64,000 bases of DNA, from positions 11,310 to 75,309 of the forward strand of contig DCVT01000018.1 in NCBI GenBank assembly GCA_002328075.1. Reading direction: 5' to 3'. The stretch's first letter is position 1. Each line of letters opens with the position of its first letter. Both the position numbers and the translations under genes were made by a program. This stretch comes from Anaerolineales bacterium UBA2181. GTDB taxonomy: Bacteria; Chloroflexota; Anaerolineae; Promineifilales; UBA4811. A model generated the notes under the pieces. That model saw nothing but the letters and a program-made list of their open reading frames with translations, made no database searches and was not told the DNA's origin. Of this stretch, positions 43,381-52,984 are shown one piece after another.

Positions 43381-46300
43381 ATGATGAGATCGCGGTTTGG
43401 CATGTTGGGTGGGATGCTGTTGCTGGTGGTCGGTGTGTTGCTTGCCCTGCCCGCCGGCGCTGCCCGGCCGTCGGCCGGGACGGCGGATGCGGCCCTGTCG
43501 GCCGATGCGTTGCCGGCTCGCGTCGTCCTGCGCCTGCAGCGCGCGGTCTTTGACCCGCTGCTAGAGACGCCAACTCTCCCGGATGGACTCCAGCGGGATG
43601 CCTACCCGGGCGACGGCGCCGGCTTTTACCTGGTTCAGTTTCACGGGCCCATCCAACCGGCCTGGAAGGCTGAACTGCAGCAGGCCGGCGCAGTGCTGCA
43701 CGACTACCTTCCCGAGTATGCGTTCATCGTCCAGATGGATGCCGTCACAGCGGCCCGGGTCCGGGCGCAGACCGCCGTCCGCTGGGTCGGTGCCTACCAG
43801 CCTGCCTTTCGCCTGAGCACCGACCTGGACCCGATGCTGCACCAGTCCGCCGCCGACCAGACGGCCCGGATCGCGGTGCGAGCTTTTGCCGGGCAGGAGG
43901 CCGCACCTCTGCTGGAGTCGTTCAAACAGTGGGGCGCCGAGGTTGCCGACGCTGCGGCCGACTCGGGCGGCGGCGCGGTGTTCAAGCTGATGCTGGCCGG
44001 CCGCTGGCTGCCCGCGTTGGCCCGCTTGGGTGCCGTTTCCTGGATCGAACCCTGGGCCGAGCCACGCCTTTTCAATGAGGTTTCGCGCAGCCCGCTCATC
44101 ATGGACCAGGAGACGGTCGGGGCCGACCTGGGTCTTTACGGCGCGGGCCAGATAGTGGTGGTGGGCGACACGGGGGTCAGCACCGGCAACGCTGCCACCA
44201 TGCACCCGGATTTCCAGGGCCGCCTCTTCCAGGGGACCTGGGGTTCGGGCAGTTGCGGATCGTGGGCGGATTACTATGCCCACGGAACCCATGTGGCCGG
44301 ATCCGTCCTGGGCAGCGGCCTCATGGATGGCTCGAACCCGGCGGCGCACGATTACGCCGGAACCAACGCCGGCATCGCCCCTGAGGCGCAGCTGTGGGCC
44401 TGGGGGTTCTGTTCGAACTGGTCCGGTCTGCCGGATACGGACCCCTATGTGGACTATTATGGGGTGATGTACGGCGGCAGCCCGGACGCGCGCATCAACA
44501 CCAACTCCTGGGGCTACAACCTGAGCAGCGGCACCTACAACACCTATTCCCGCGAGACCGACCGCTTTGTCTGGGATCATCCGGACATGCTGGTGGTCTT
44601 TTCGGCCGGCAACGATGGGTTGGACGGCAACGGCGATGGCGTGGTGGATGCCAACTCGATGGGGGTCCCGGCCGGCGCCAAGAACATACTCACGGTGGGC
44701 GCATCGGAGAACTATCGCCTCACCGGCGGGTACAATCCCGGCGGGCCGTGCGACGCTTATGGTGATTGCTGGCCGTCGGACTACCCGGCCAACCCCGTCC
44801 GCGACGACCTGCTCTCGGACGATCCTTCCGGCATGGTGGCCTATTCCAGCCGCGGACCGGTGCTGGACGGCCGGCTCAAGCCGGACGTGGTCGCCCCGGG
44901 CACCAATGTCCTTTCCACCCGGCACGCCGGCGGCAGCGGTGACCCGTTGTGGGGGGCGTACAATGAGTGGTACAGCTATTGCGGCGGCACCAGCATGTCT
45001 GCTCCGTTGGCGGCCGGCGCCTCCGCCATCGTCCGCGAGTTTTTCCAGACCGGCTACGCACATGACCCCACCGCGCCGCTGATCAAGGCCACCCTCATCA
45101 ACGGCGCCGTGGACCTCACGCCGGGCCAATACCGCGACGAGTTTCCCGATGGCAGCCGGGACGATGTGATCCGCCGGCCGGACGTGAACCAGGGCTGGGG
45201 CCGCATCAGCCTGAGCAGTTCGCTTCTCTACGCCTTGCCGCATACGCTGCTGTGGGAGGACCACGCCGACGGTTTGCAGACCGGCGAGTGGTTCGACCTG
45301 CCCGTCACCGTGACGGACGACCAACACCCGCTACGCGTCACCCTGGTTTGGGCTGACTATCCCGGGATTGAGGCCGCCCACGGTGCGCTGGTGAACGACC
45401 TGGACCTGCAGGTGATCGGCCCGGGCGGCGTCATCTACCGGGGCAATGACGTCCTGGACGGCGTGCTCGACGGCGACGTCGACCGGACCAATAATGTGGA
45501 AGCGGTGGACCTGGCTCTGCCCTCGGCCGGTTCGTACCTGGTGCGTGTCGCGGCCTACAATGTGCCCCAGGGACCCCAACCGTTTGCCCTGGTGGTCAGC
45601 GGCGACATGGGCGCGGTGGGCCACCTATCTGGATCGGTGACCGATGCATCCAACGGGAGCCCGCTGGATGCGGCCGCCGTGAGAGCCATCACCGGGACGA
45701 TCCAGTTCCGGACCAGCACCGACCCCACCGGTTACTATTCCATGCCGGTGGCGGCCGACACCTATTCGGTGTCGGCCTGGAAGTACGGGTATTCGCTGGC
45801 GACGGTGGAGGCGGTGCACGTGCTCAGCGGCACGGTGGTGGTTCAGGACCTGAGCCTGCTGCCGACCGGCCGCTATTCGTTGACCGGCTGCATCACTGAC
45901 CAGGTGACCGGCGCGCCGCTATCGGCCGGCCTTTCGGTGTTCGGCCCGTTTGGGGACCTGGTTGCCTCGGCGACGGCGCCGCTGCCAGACGGCTGCTATG
46001 GGCTGACCCTGCACGGCGGCGCCTATACGCTGCGGGCCCGTGCCCGGTTGCACCAGGATGCCTCGATCTCCGTCGACCTCCTGGAGGATACCGTCCGGGA
46101 CGTGGCGCTGGTGGCGACGACCACTGACGGCCTGCTCTTTGGCCAGATCACCAACCGGGCGTCGGGGGAGCCGCTCTCGGGCGCTACCATCCGGGCTATG
46201 CCCGGCGGCGTCGCCGCCACCTCGCTGGCCGACGGCACCTATGAGATGCTCCTGGCGCCAGGCAGCTACACGGTCACCGTCTCGGCGCCGCTGTTTGGCA

Positions 46301-48663
46301 CCCTCACCGAACCGAACGTCGCGGTTCCCCAGAGCAACCTGGTTCGGCGCGATTACGCGCTCCCCACGGCTCACCTGGTCCTGGTGCCGGCCGGCGGCAC
46401 CGGCGCTGCGCTGCGGCAGGGCAAGCACGTGACCCAGACCCTGGTCATCAGCAACACGGGCGAGGGCGCGCTGGAATGGGAGATTCGCGAGCGGGACCGC
46501 GGGTTCACACCCGACGGCCGCCGTCGGCCGTTGTCGGCTGACGTGTTGCTGGTCAACCGGTATTCGGTGAACGCAGCGGCCGATTTCAAAACGGCGCTGG
46601 ATTCTCTGGGCTACAGCTACCAGGAGATGACCGAGACCGAGTTCGCCGCCACGCCGCTGGAGAACCTGCTGACCTATGGGATGTTGATCTGGGCCGGCTC
46701 AACCGGATACAGCGGTGCGGGCGACAACGCCAATGAAGTGCACCTGATGGCTTACCTGGATGCCGGCGGCTCGATTCTCCACGTCGATAACGACCTGGGT
46801 TACTATCGGCACGGCGCAACCTACTATGACCAGTATCTGCATTCGGTCTATGGGCTGGATGACGCCACCCCCACCGACACGTCGCCGCAGATCATTCACG
46901 GCTTGGGCCTGATGGCCGGCCTGGATGTCGATCTGACCACTGAGCTCTTCCCGGACGGCGTCCAACCGCGAGACCCGGCGGCGACGCCGCTGTTTGTGGT
47001 GGACGCGCCGGTCGATCCGAACTTTCCGTATGTGGGCCTGGCGGTCGAGGATTCTGACTACCGGGCGCTCTACTGGGCATTCGATTTCAACTATGCCAGT
47101 GACCCGGCCCAACCGCCGGTGCGTCAGGACCTGCAGCGCGAACTGGTGCGGCGAGCCGCCGACTGGCTCATGCTGAGCGACATCCCCTGGTTGGCCGTCG
47201 AGGTCATCAGCGGCACGCTCCCCGGCGGCCAGCAGCAGGCCATCGAACTGGCCTTTGACGCCCGAATCGTCACCGAGACCGGGTTGTACCAGGGGACGCT
47301 TCAGTTCAAGACCAACGATCCGGCCGCGCAGCCTTACCTTTCCTACCCCGTATCCATGACCCTGGTCCCGGCGCCGCCCGACTTTGCCATCGGCGTGCGG
47401 GTGCCCTCGGCGACGGCCGAAGTCGGCCTGGCACTGCGTTACACCCTGGTGGTGACCAACACGGGAGGCCGAGCCACCGGAATCACGGTCGGCGACCCGA
47501 TTCCGGCCGGCACCCTCTTTGCGTGGGCCGAGGACGGCGGCGACCTGGTGGGCGACGAGGTGCAATGGTCGGGCCTTCAACTGCCGATCGGCAGTGATCC
47601 GCTGCACCTTTCCTTCGGGGTGACCGTGACCTGTGTTCCCTCGGGGACGCTGATCAGCAATCAGGACTACCGGGTCCAGGCGGCCGAGTGGCCGACGCCG
47701 ACCCGGGGAGTTCCGGGAGTCACGCCGGCAGTCTCGCAGGGGGTCACCGCCGATTTCAGCTACGAGTCCCCGATCCTGGTGAACCAAACGGTGCTGTTTC
47801 AGGGCGTAAGCCAGCGGGCTACCTGGCACCGGTGGGACATGGGTGATGGCAACCAGGCCGACGAGCCGCAGGTGCGCCACACCTACACCGGGGAGCCCGG
47901 CTTTTATACCGTCGTGTACACCGCGGGCAATTTGTGCAACCTGGCCGTCGCCGCGCGGTCGGTTCAGGTGGACGACTATCGGGTCGGGCTTGACACCCCG
48001 CAGGCGGCCCAATCCGGTGACCCCGGCACGGTGGTCACCTACACCCTCACGGTGACCAACCAGGGCACCTTGCCGGACAGCGTGCGCGTCTCGGCCGGGT
48101 CACACGCCTGGCCGCTGGTGCTATCGACCACGACCCTGGCGTTGGACCCCGGCGAGAGTGGAACGGTTGAGGTGGAGGTGACTGTGCCGGCCGACGCCCA
48201 GGGCAACGCGACGGATGCGGTGACCATATCCGCCCGGTCGCTCACCGACCCGCGCCGGCCGCAAGCCGCCGCCTCGCTGCTGCTGGTCACCACGGCCAAC
48301 CCGGTCTACCGCCTGGGGTGGGGGCCGGCGCTCCAGGAGCGATGGGCCGTCCCGGGTGAGGTGGTGGTCTACACGCTCTGGGTCACCAACAGCAGCAACC
48401 TGGTGGACACCGTCACTTTTGCGCGGGCGGAACCCGGGTGGCCCACCGCGCTTTCGACGTCCAGCATGGCCATCGCGTCCGGCGGCCGCCGGCAGATAAC
48501 CGCCTGGATCACGGTGCCGCCGGGATCGCCCGACGGCCAGGTAGACGGTGCTGCCATCCAGGCCACCAGTGCGGGCAGCGGTCAGACGGTCACGGTGCAT
48601 CTGGTCACCACCTCGCAGTGGTTCCGTCTGTACCTTCCGGTGGTAGTTCGCGGCCGGCCCTGA
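43381..48663 (+). CDS. Second giant secreted S8 subtilase with surface-type repeats
   Basis: 1760 residues. The ATG pair at 43381/43384 follows GGAGG; a GTG at 43363 is before the site. Sec signal GMLLLVVGVLLALPAGAA. Catalytic Asp in VVVGDTGVSTG (about 263), His in YAHGTHVAG (about 301), Asn in VVFSAGNDG, Ser in GGTSMSAP (about 538). The Asp-His spacing is normal, unlike the first subtilase. Then a P-domain-like region, three carboxypeptidase-regulatory-like repeats (HLSGSVTDASNGSPLDA; TGCITDQVTGAPLS; FGQITNRASGEPLSG), a DUF11 repeat, a PKD-like domain (WHRWDMGDGNQADEP), two further DUF11-type repeats and a tail WFRLYLPVVVRG. Exported and possibly surface-attached. Confidence 0.9.
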   Translation: MMRSRFGMLGGMLLLVVGVLLALPAGAARPSAGTADAALSADALPARVVLRLQRAVFDPLLETPTLPDGLQRDAYPGDGAGFYLVQFHGPIQPAWKAELQQAGAVLHDYLPEYAFIVQMDAVTAARVRAQTAVRWVGAYQPAFRLSTDLDPMLHQSAADQTARIAVRAFAGQEAAPLLESFKQWGAEVADAAADSGGGAVFKLMLAGRWLPALARLGAVSWIEPWAEPRLFNEVSRSPLIMDQETVGADLGLYGAGQIVVVGDTGVSTGNAATMHPDFQGRLFQGTWGSGSCGSWADYYAHGTHVAGSVLGSGLMDGSNPAAHDYAGTNAGIAPEAQLWAWGFCSNWSGLPDTDPYVDYYGVMYGGSPDARINTNSWGYNLSSGTYNTYSRETDRFVWDHPDMLVVFSAGNDGLDGNGDGVVDANSMGVPAGAKNILTVGASENYRLTGGYNPGGPCDAYGDCWPSDYPANPVRDDLLSDDPSGMVAYSSRGPVLDGRLKPDVVAPGTNVLSTRHAGGSGDPLWGAYNEWYSYCGGTSMSAPLAAGASAIVREFFQTGYAHDPTAPLIKATLINGAVDLTPGQYRDEFPDGSRDDVIRRPDVNQGWGRISLSSSLLYALPHTLLWEDHADGLQTGEWFDLPVTVTDDQHPLRVTLVWADYPGIEAAHGALVNDLDLQVIGPGGVIYRGNDVLDGVLDGDVDRTNNVEAVDLALPSAGSYLVRVAAYNVPQGPQPFALVVSGDMGAVGHLSGSVTDASNGSPLDAAAVRAITGTIQFRTSTDPTGYYSMPVAADTYSVSAWKYGYSLATVEAVHVLSGTVVVQDLSLLPTGRYSLTGCITDQVTGAPLSAGLSVFGPFGDLVASATAPLPDGCYGLTLHGGAYTLRARARLHQDASISVDLLEDTVRDVALVATTTDGLLFGQITNRASGEPLSGATIRAMPGGVAATSLADGTYEMLLAPGSYTVTVSAPLFGTLTEPNVAVPQSNLVRRDYALPTAHLVLVPAGGTGAALRQGKHVTQTLVISNTGEGALEWEIRERDRGFTPDGRRRPLSADVLLVNRYSVNAAADFKTALDSLGYSYQEMTETEFAATPLENLLTYGMLIWAGSTGYSGAGDNANEVHLMAYLDAGGSILHVDNDLGYYRHGATYYDQYLHSVYGLDDATPTDTSPQIIHGLGLMAGLDVDLTTELFPDGVQPRDPAATPLFVVDAPVDPNFPYVGLAVEDSDYRALYWAFDFNYASDPAQPPVRQDLQRELVRRAADWLMLSDIPWLAVEVISGTLPGGQQQAIELAFDARIVTETGLYQGTLQFKTNDPAAQPYLSYPVSMTLVPAPPDFAIGVRVPSATAEVGLALRYTLVVTNTGGRATGITVGDPIPAGTLFAWAEDGGDLVGDEVQWSGLQLPIGSDPLHLSFGVTVTCVPSGTLISNQDYRVQAAEWPTPTRGVPGVTPAVSQGVTADFSYESPILVNQTVLFQGVSQRATWHRWDMGDGNQADEPQVRHTYTGEPGFYTVVYTAGNLCNLAVAARSVQVDDYRVGLDTPQAAQSGDPGTVVTYTLTVTNQGTLPDSVRVSAGSHAWPLVLSTTTLALDPGESGTVEVEVTVPADAQGNATDAVTISARSLTDPRRPQAAASLLLVTTANPVYRLGWGPALQERWAVPGEVVVYTLWVTNSSNLVDTVTFARAEPGWPTALSTSSMAIASGGRRQITAWITVPPGSPDGQVDGAAIQATSAGSGQTVTVHLVTTSQWFRLYLPVVVRGRP

Positions 48664-48682
48664 TCCGGCTGCATCAACTCGC

Positions 48683-48720
48683 GTGGGGTGGGCCTGAAGG
48701 ACCCACCAGGCCCGCCCCAC
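48683..48720. terminator. Convergent-gene hairpin
   Basis: GTGGGGTGGGCCT (48683-48695) pairs with AGGCCCGCCCCAC (48708-48720) with one T-G wobble and a 12-nt loop. It lies between the end of the subtilase and the end of the Memo gene and could serve both. No T-tract. Confidence 0.55.
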
Positions 48721-48771
48721 GGTCCAGCCTGGAACCCGCCGCACCCGCGTGGCGCCTTCCGCCGGCGGCCG

Positions 48772-50010
48772 CTAGCCGGCCGCGCCGTCCCGCCAGACCA
48801 TGCCGCAGATCGAAACGAACGACGTGCCCGCCTGGTCGGCCGGACAGCAATCGTACCCCGTGATCTCCCCGTTTACCCCCTGGAGCAATCGCAATGCCAG
48901 GTAGATGGGCGGCAGACCGCAGACGTTGCGCCGGTTCCCCTCGGCGCGCAGGATGGCATAGAAACGCTCGGCATCGCCGGCGCCCATGGCCGCCATGAGT
49001 TCTTGATCCTGCGCGCGGAGCTGCGCCCGACCAAACAGGTCCACCGGCCGACCCTCAAATGCCGGACCGATATGCGCCAGGTCGGCCGCCGCCACCACCA
49101 ATGCCGGCCGCCCCTGCAAAGACGCGCCCAGCGCCTCCAGCGCCCGCCGGAACGTCGAGTCCGCGGACGGTCCGGCGGACGCTTCATCCTCCACAAACTG
49201 ATGGAACGAGCCGGCGAGCACGGGCACCAGGGCACAGGGCTGCCCCCGCCGCATGTGGTGCAGCCAGGTGACCGCCAACTCGATCGAGTGCTCCTGCCGG
49301 TGGTGGATTTCGTGCGCAAAGGCGCGCTCCTGGCCGACCGCGGCCGCCACCGCGTCCACGATTTCCAGGTCGGTGGGCAACACCCCGTAAGGGGTGGCGT
49401 AACTCTGCCGGGTCAGCGTGACGCCCCCGGCCGCTCCCAGATGGTCGGTGCCCAGCACCACCACCAGTTCGGCTTGCCGCACCGCATCCGCCACCCGGGA
49501 CCAGACCTGGGCATACACGGGGCCACCGCGTTGGTAATCAATGTGGGGACTGACCAATCCCCGGACCGGCTCATCGCTGTCCGCCGGGCCCGGCGGCAAC
49601 CGCTGCAAGTAGGAATCGAGCATGTCGCGCAGCTCTTCCGGCGCGGCCGGATAGCCGTGCCCTGCCAGGCTGGGGGAGCGATGGGGCGCCGCACGATACT
49701 GCTCCACGATGGCGTCCATCGCCGACAACGCCCGGTCGTTTTCCAGCAGCAGCGCGTCGTCCAACTGGGCCACCACCTGTTGCAGCTCCAGGGTGGAGAG
49801 GCGGATTCCAGCGCGGATCATCAAGGAAGCCCGGACCTCGTCCAGATCGCGGGTGCCGTCCAGGAAGCCGAGCACGGGCGCCAGCTGCGCGGGAAAGAGA
49901 AGCACGCGCTCGGCCAGTTGCAGCGGATCCTGCAAGACCAGAACCGGCTGGCCGCGTACCTGGGCGGGTTGAGGCTGAACCGGGCGGAGCTTTGGACGGT
50001 GGTTCGGCAT
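48772..50010 (-). CDS. Memo-family protein (AmmeMemoRadiSam system protein B)
   Basis: 412 residues from the ATG of MPNHRPKLRP. The C-terminal ~280 residues are the Memo/class III extradiol dioxygenase-like fold: LVSPHIDYQRGG, VVLGTDHLGAAG, HHRQEHSIELAVTWL and a late Cys (NVCGLPPIYLAL). Memo homologues keep a His/Asp/Cys pocket; their reaction is not settled. The N-terminal ~110 residues (VLGFLDGTRDLDEVRASL) look like a PqqD-type winged helix. No AMMECR1 or partner radical SAM gene is next to it, although radical SAM genes of other types lie 5-13 kb away. It starts 11 nt after the PspA-like gene stops, in one operon. Confidence 0.8.
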   Translation of the reverse strand: MPNHRPKLRPVQPQPAQVRGQPVLVLQDPLQLAERVLLFPAQLAPVLGFLDGTRDLDEVRASLMIRAGIRLSTLELQQVVAQLDDALLLENDRALSAMDAIVEQYRAAPHRSPSLAGHGYPAAPEELRDMLDSYLQRLPPGPADSDEPVRGLVSPHIDYQRGGPVYAQVWSRVADAVRQAELVVVLGTDHLGAAGGVTLTRQSYATPYGVLPTDLEIVDAVAAAVGQERAFAHEIHHRQEHSIELAVTWLHHMRRGQPCALVPVLAGSFHQFVEDEASAGPSADSTFRRALEALGASLQGRPALVVAAADLAHIGPAFEGRPVDLFGRAQLRAQDQELMAAMGAGDAERFYAILRAEGNRRNVCGLPPIYLALRLLQGVNGEITGYDCCPADQAGTSFVSICGMVWRDGAAG

Positions 50011-50020
50011 GACCGGTTGC

Positions 50021-50707
50021 CTACTCCCTGTCCAGGCCCAGCCGGCGAATCCTTTCGGCCAACTGGTCGTCGATCTGCGCCTGTTCCACCTGTTGCGCAA
50101 CCGCGTCGATGCCTATTCGGGAGGCAGCCATCTGCCATCGTGCCTCGGCCGCATCAAATCGCTGCAACAGGCCGGCCGCCATCTGCCCGGCGGCCGATCC
50201 CTCCCCCAGACCTGCCAACCCGGCCAGAGTGAGCTCGATCTGTTCCATCAGTCTGGTCGCCTGGATGACCGCCATCAGGTTCTCCACCGCCGGCCGCTCG
50301 GCCTGGCTCACGGTCAATCGGTCCTGGGTCTCCTGCCGGCCGGCCAGCAGTCGGTGGTAATCCTCCTCCTGATGGGCGATCTGCGCCTGGGTCGTGTTGA
50401 CGAGTTCCTGCTGCACCTGCAGGTCGATCTGCGCCAACCGGGCGGCGTCCTGATCGCCCTGCACCAGCAGCCGGTTCAGCCGGGCATCCAGGCTCGCCGA
50501 CGTCGCCTGGTGTTGTTCCAGGCGCCGCCGGTTGGCCTGGATGCCGGCGTACAGCATGGCGGCTGATTCCTCTACCTGCCGGCGGTAGGCCTCTACGTCC
50601 CGGATGTACTGGTCATAAAGCGCCAACGAATGCTGCTGGAGCGCCTGATCCACAATGGCGTGCAGTTTCTGGTTGATTGTCTCCCACAAGCTAGCCAAAT
50701 TGGCCAT
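50021..50707 (-). CDS. PspA/IM30-like coiled-coil protein
   Basis: 228 residues, almost entirely helical with heptad-like Gln/Ala/Leu patterns (RRQVEESAAMLYAGIQANRR and QQELVNTTQAQIAHQEEDYH). The length and start (ANLASLWETINQKLHAIVDQ) fit PspA/Vipp1-family membrane-binding proteins, but key motifs are not definite, so another coiled-coil protein remains possible. Expected role: membrane stress or remodelling on the cytoplasmic side. First gene of a two-gene operon with the Memo gene and divergent from the glycosidase gene. Confidence 0.6.
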   Translation of the reverse strand: MANLASLWETINQKLHAIVDQALQQHSLALYDQYIRDVEAYRRQVEESAAMLYAGIQANRRRLEQHQATSASLDARLNRLLVQGDQDAARLAQIDLQVQQELVNTTQAQIAHQEEDYHRLLAGRQETQDRLTVSQAERPAVENLMAVIQATRLMEQIELTLAGLAGLGEGSAAGQMAAGLLQRFDAAEARWQMAASRIGIDAVAQQVEQAQIDDQLAERIRRLGLDRE

Positions 50708-50804
50708 CTCTCATTCCTTCTGCTCGTCATCTCCCTTGGTGATTATACCCGGTTTGGGTAGAATTCAAACCGGACGGCCGATCAGGTGACCCAATAGGTG
50801 GTTC

Positions 50805-52667
50805 GTGGATTGGAGAGAGACCAAGTACTACGATCAGGTAGGTTTTCTGTACCCCTACGACCTGCGTTATGACCCCGACGACTGCGCCTTTTGCAGCCCG
50901 GCGGCTGACGGTCGGGTAGCGTTCCGCCTGCAGACGGAGCCCGGTTTTGCCGCGGCGACGGTGGTCTACAATGACGGAGCAGTTCAGGGTGCTCCCATGC
51001 AGGAGGTCAACCGCTGTTCGCGTTTCATCTACTGGGAGACCACCATCCGGCCGGCCGGCCCACACGTAACCTATTCCTTTGCCCTGCGCACGGCGGAGGG
51101 CGCGGTGGTCTACCTGGGCAGACATGGGGTTGATCACTCGGTGGAGCCCCTTGATCGGTGGGTTCTCCGGATGCCTGCCTCCGGTCCGCGGCCGCCCGAC
51201 TGGATGCGTGGCGCCATCATGTACCAGATCTTTCCCGAGCGATTCGCCAACGGGGATCGCGCCAATGATCCGGCCGGAACCGTCCCCTGGGGTTCGCCGC
51301 CGGACTGGCTGCAGTTCCAGGGCGGCGACCTGCCGGGAATTGTTGACCATCTGGACCATCTGCAAGATCTGGGTGTGGAGGTGCTCTATCTCAACCCCAT
51401 CAACACCTCGCCATCCACCCACAAGTATGATGCAGTCGATTTTTACCACGTGGACCCCGTGTTGGGCGGCGATGAGGCGCTGCATCACCTGGTAGCCGAG
51501 CTTCACCGTCGCGGGATGCGGATCATCGTGGATGCCTCGTTCAACCACTGCCATCCGCGGTTCTTTGCCTTTCAGGATGTGCTCCAACACGGCCCCAACT
51601 CACGCTATTGGCACTGGTTCACCGTGTTCGAGTACCCGATCCGCGTGCGCTACCGGCCCTGGCTGGTGACGGGACGCTACGCGGACTATATCGCGCGGTT
51701 TACCCAGGAGACCGGCATCCCGCTGGAGGCACTGGACGGCCCGCGGGAAGGTCCGCGGGCGGAGCCGACCTACCTGGCGTGGTATGATGTGTTGACCATG
51801 CCCAAGTTGAACCAGGACAATCCGGCAACCCGCGCCTACTTTCTGGACGTTGCCGCGCACTGGTTGCGCCATTTCGATATCGACGGCTGGCGGATGGATG
51901 TCGCGCGTCACATTGCGCCCGATTTCTGGCGGGATTTCCGACGAGTCTGCCGGGACGCCAAATCTGACTGCTTTCTGCTGGCAGAGATCTGGGGCAACAC
52001 GGCCGCCTGGCTGCAGGGTGACCAGTTCGACGCCACCATGAACTATGTCTTTCGGGATCTGGTGCTGGACTACCTCGCGCGCGGCCGGATGTCCACCGCC
52101 GATTTTGCCGACGGGCTGAGCCGGATGGTGGCCCTCTACGCCCCCGAGGTGACCGCCGTCAATCAGAATCTGCTCTCCAGCCACGACACCGAGCGGTTTC
52201 TGCACCTGGCGGGCGAGGACCGGAGCCGGCTGCGGCTGGCGACGGTGCTGCTGTTCACCATGCCGGGCGCGGTCAGCGTCTACTATGGCGACGAAATCGG
52301 CATGACCGGCGGTTCAGACCCGGACTGCCGCCGCGCCTTTCCCTGGCACGACCGGCCGAGCTGGGACATGGAGACGCAAGTTTTGGTCCGCGACCTGGCG
52401 GCCCTGCGGCGGCAATACCCGGCGCTGCGCGACGGCCGCTGGCGGCTGGTCTGGACCGGCGCTGACGCGCTGGCCTACCTGCGCCACGCCGACGGAGAGC
52501 GGCTGTTGGTTCTCATCAACCGGGGTGGGGAGCTGGACCGGGTCGTGTTGCCGGTTCTCCCCGAACGCCCCCAACTGGTCTTTGGCACCGCGGCGGTGGG
52601 CCGCGCCGGGTCCGATCTGGTCCTGCAAGCGGTGCCGGCGGCCAGTGGGGTGGTGGTTCTGCTATAG
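50805..52667 (+). CDS. GH13 neopullulanase/cyclomaltodextrinase-like enzyme
   Basis: 620 residues. The N-terminal ~110 residues are a CBM34-like domain, followed by the GH13 barrel with MYQIFPERFANGD, the catalytic nucleophile Asp in GWRMDVARH (about 363), acid/base Glu in LLAEIWGN (about 392) and transition-state Asp in SSHDTERF (about 467). A C-terminal beta domain ends the protein. No signal peptide is seen, so it acts inside the cell on maltodextrins or cyclodextrins. The GTG start is preceded by AGGTGG. Divergent from the PspA-like gene. Confidence 0.9.
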   Translation: MDWRETKYYDQVGFLYPYDLRYDPDDCAFCSPAADGRVAFRLQTEPGFAAATVVYNDGAVQGAPMQEVNRCSRFIYWETTIRPAGPHVTYSFALRTAEGAVVYLGRHGVDHSVEPLDRWVLRMPASGPRPPDWMRGAIMYQIFPERFANGDRANDPAGTVPWGSPPDWLQFQGGDLPGIVDHLDHLQDLGVEVLYLNPINTSPSTHKYDAVDFYHVDPVLGGDEALHHLVAELHRRGMRIIVDASFNHCHPRFFAFQDVLQHGPNSRYWHWFTVFEYPIRVRYRPWLVTGRYADYIARFTQETGIPLEALDGPREGPRAEPTYLAWYDVLTMPKLNQDNPATRAYFLDVAAHWLRHFDIDGWRMDVARHIAPDFWRDFRRVCRDAKSDCFLLAEIWGNTAAWLQGDQFDATMNYVFRDLVLDYLARGRMSTADFADGLSRMVALYAPEVTAVNQNLLSSHDTERFLHLAGEDRSRLRLATVLLFTMPGAVSVYYGDEIGMTGGSDPDCRRAFPWHDRPSWDMETQVLVRDLAALRRQYPALRDGRWRLVWTGADALAYLRHADGERLLVLINRGGELDRVVLPVLPERPQLVFGTAAVGRAGSDLVLQAVPAASGVVVLL

Positions 52668-52715
52668 GTGGTCGAGCCGACCCGAAACGGGACGCCCGGC
52701 GCGGGACAGGCAAAA

Positions 52716-52748
52716 AACAGGTGGGGCGCCACTGGCACCCCACCTGTT
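52716..52748 (+). terminator. Bidirectional hairpin after the GH13 gene
   Basis: AACAGGTGGGG (52716-52726) pairs with CCCCACCTGTT (52738-52748), an 11-bp perfect stem with an A-tract on the left side. This would act well for leftward transcripts and fairly for the GH13 mRNA, whose stop is 48 nt away. Confidence 0.6.
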
Positions 52749-52984
52749 CGATTCTCGGGCTCAACGGGCCGGCTCTGGCCGGGACTGACTGACGCCAGGA
52801 GAACCCTGAACAACCCCCACTGCGGGGAAATCGGCACGTTTACCAGTCCATCGCAGCACCAGTTCGGCGGGTCGTGGGCGTTTTGGCTCTGGGACCTGGC
52901 CCTCTGCGACCTTGGCTCCGCCGTTTCTTGCCTTTCTGTCTTTCCCGGCCGTCGCTCTCGTGTTCGGTGGCTGGAGACAGCTCA

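Noticed and set aside
48772..50010. Full AmmeMemoRadiSam system
   Set aside because: Only the Memo component is present; the nearby radical SAM genes are of the SPASM type and there is no AMMECR1 gene.
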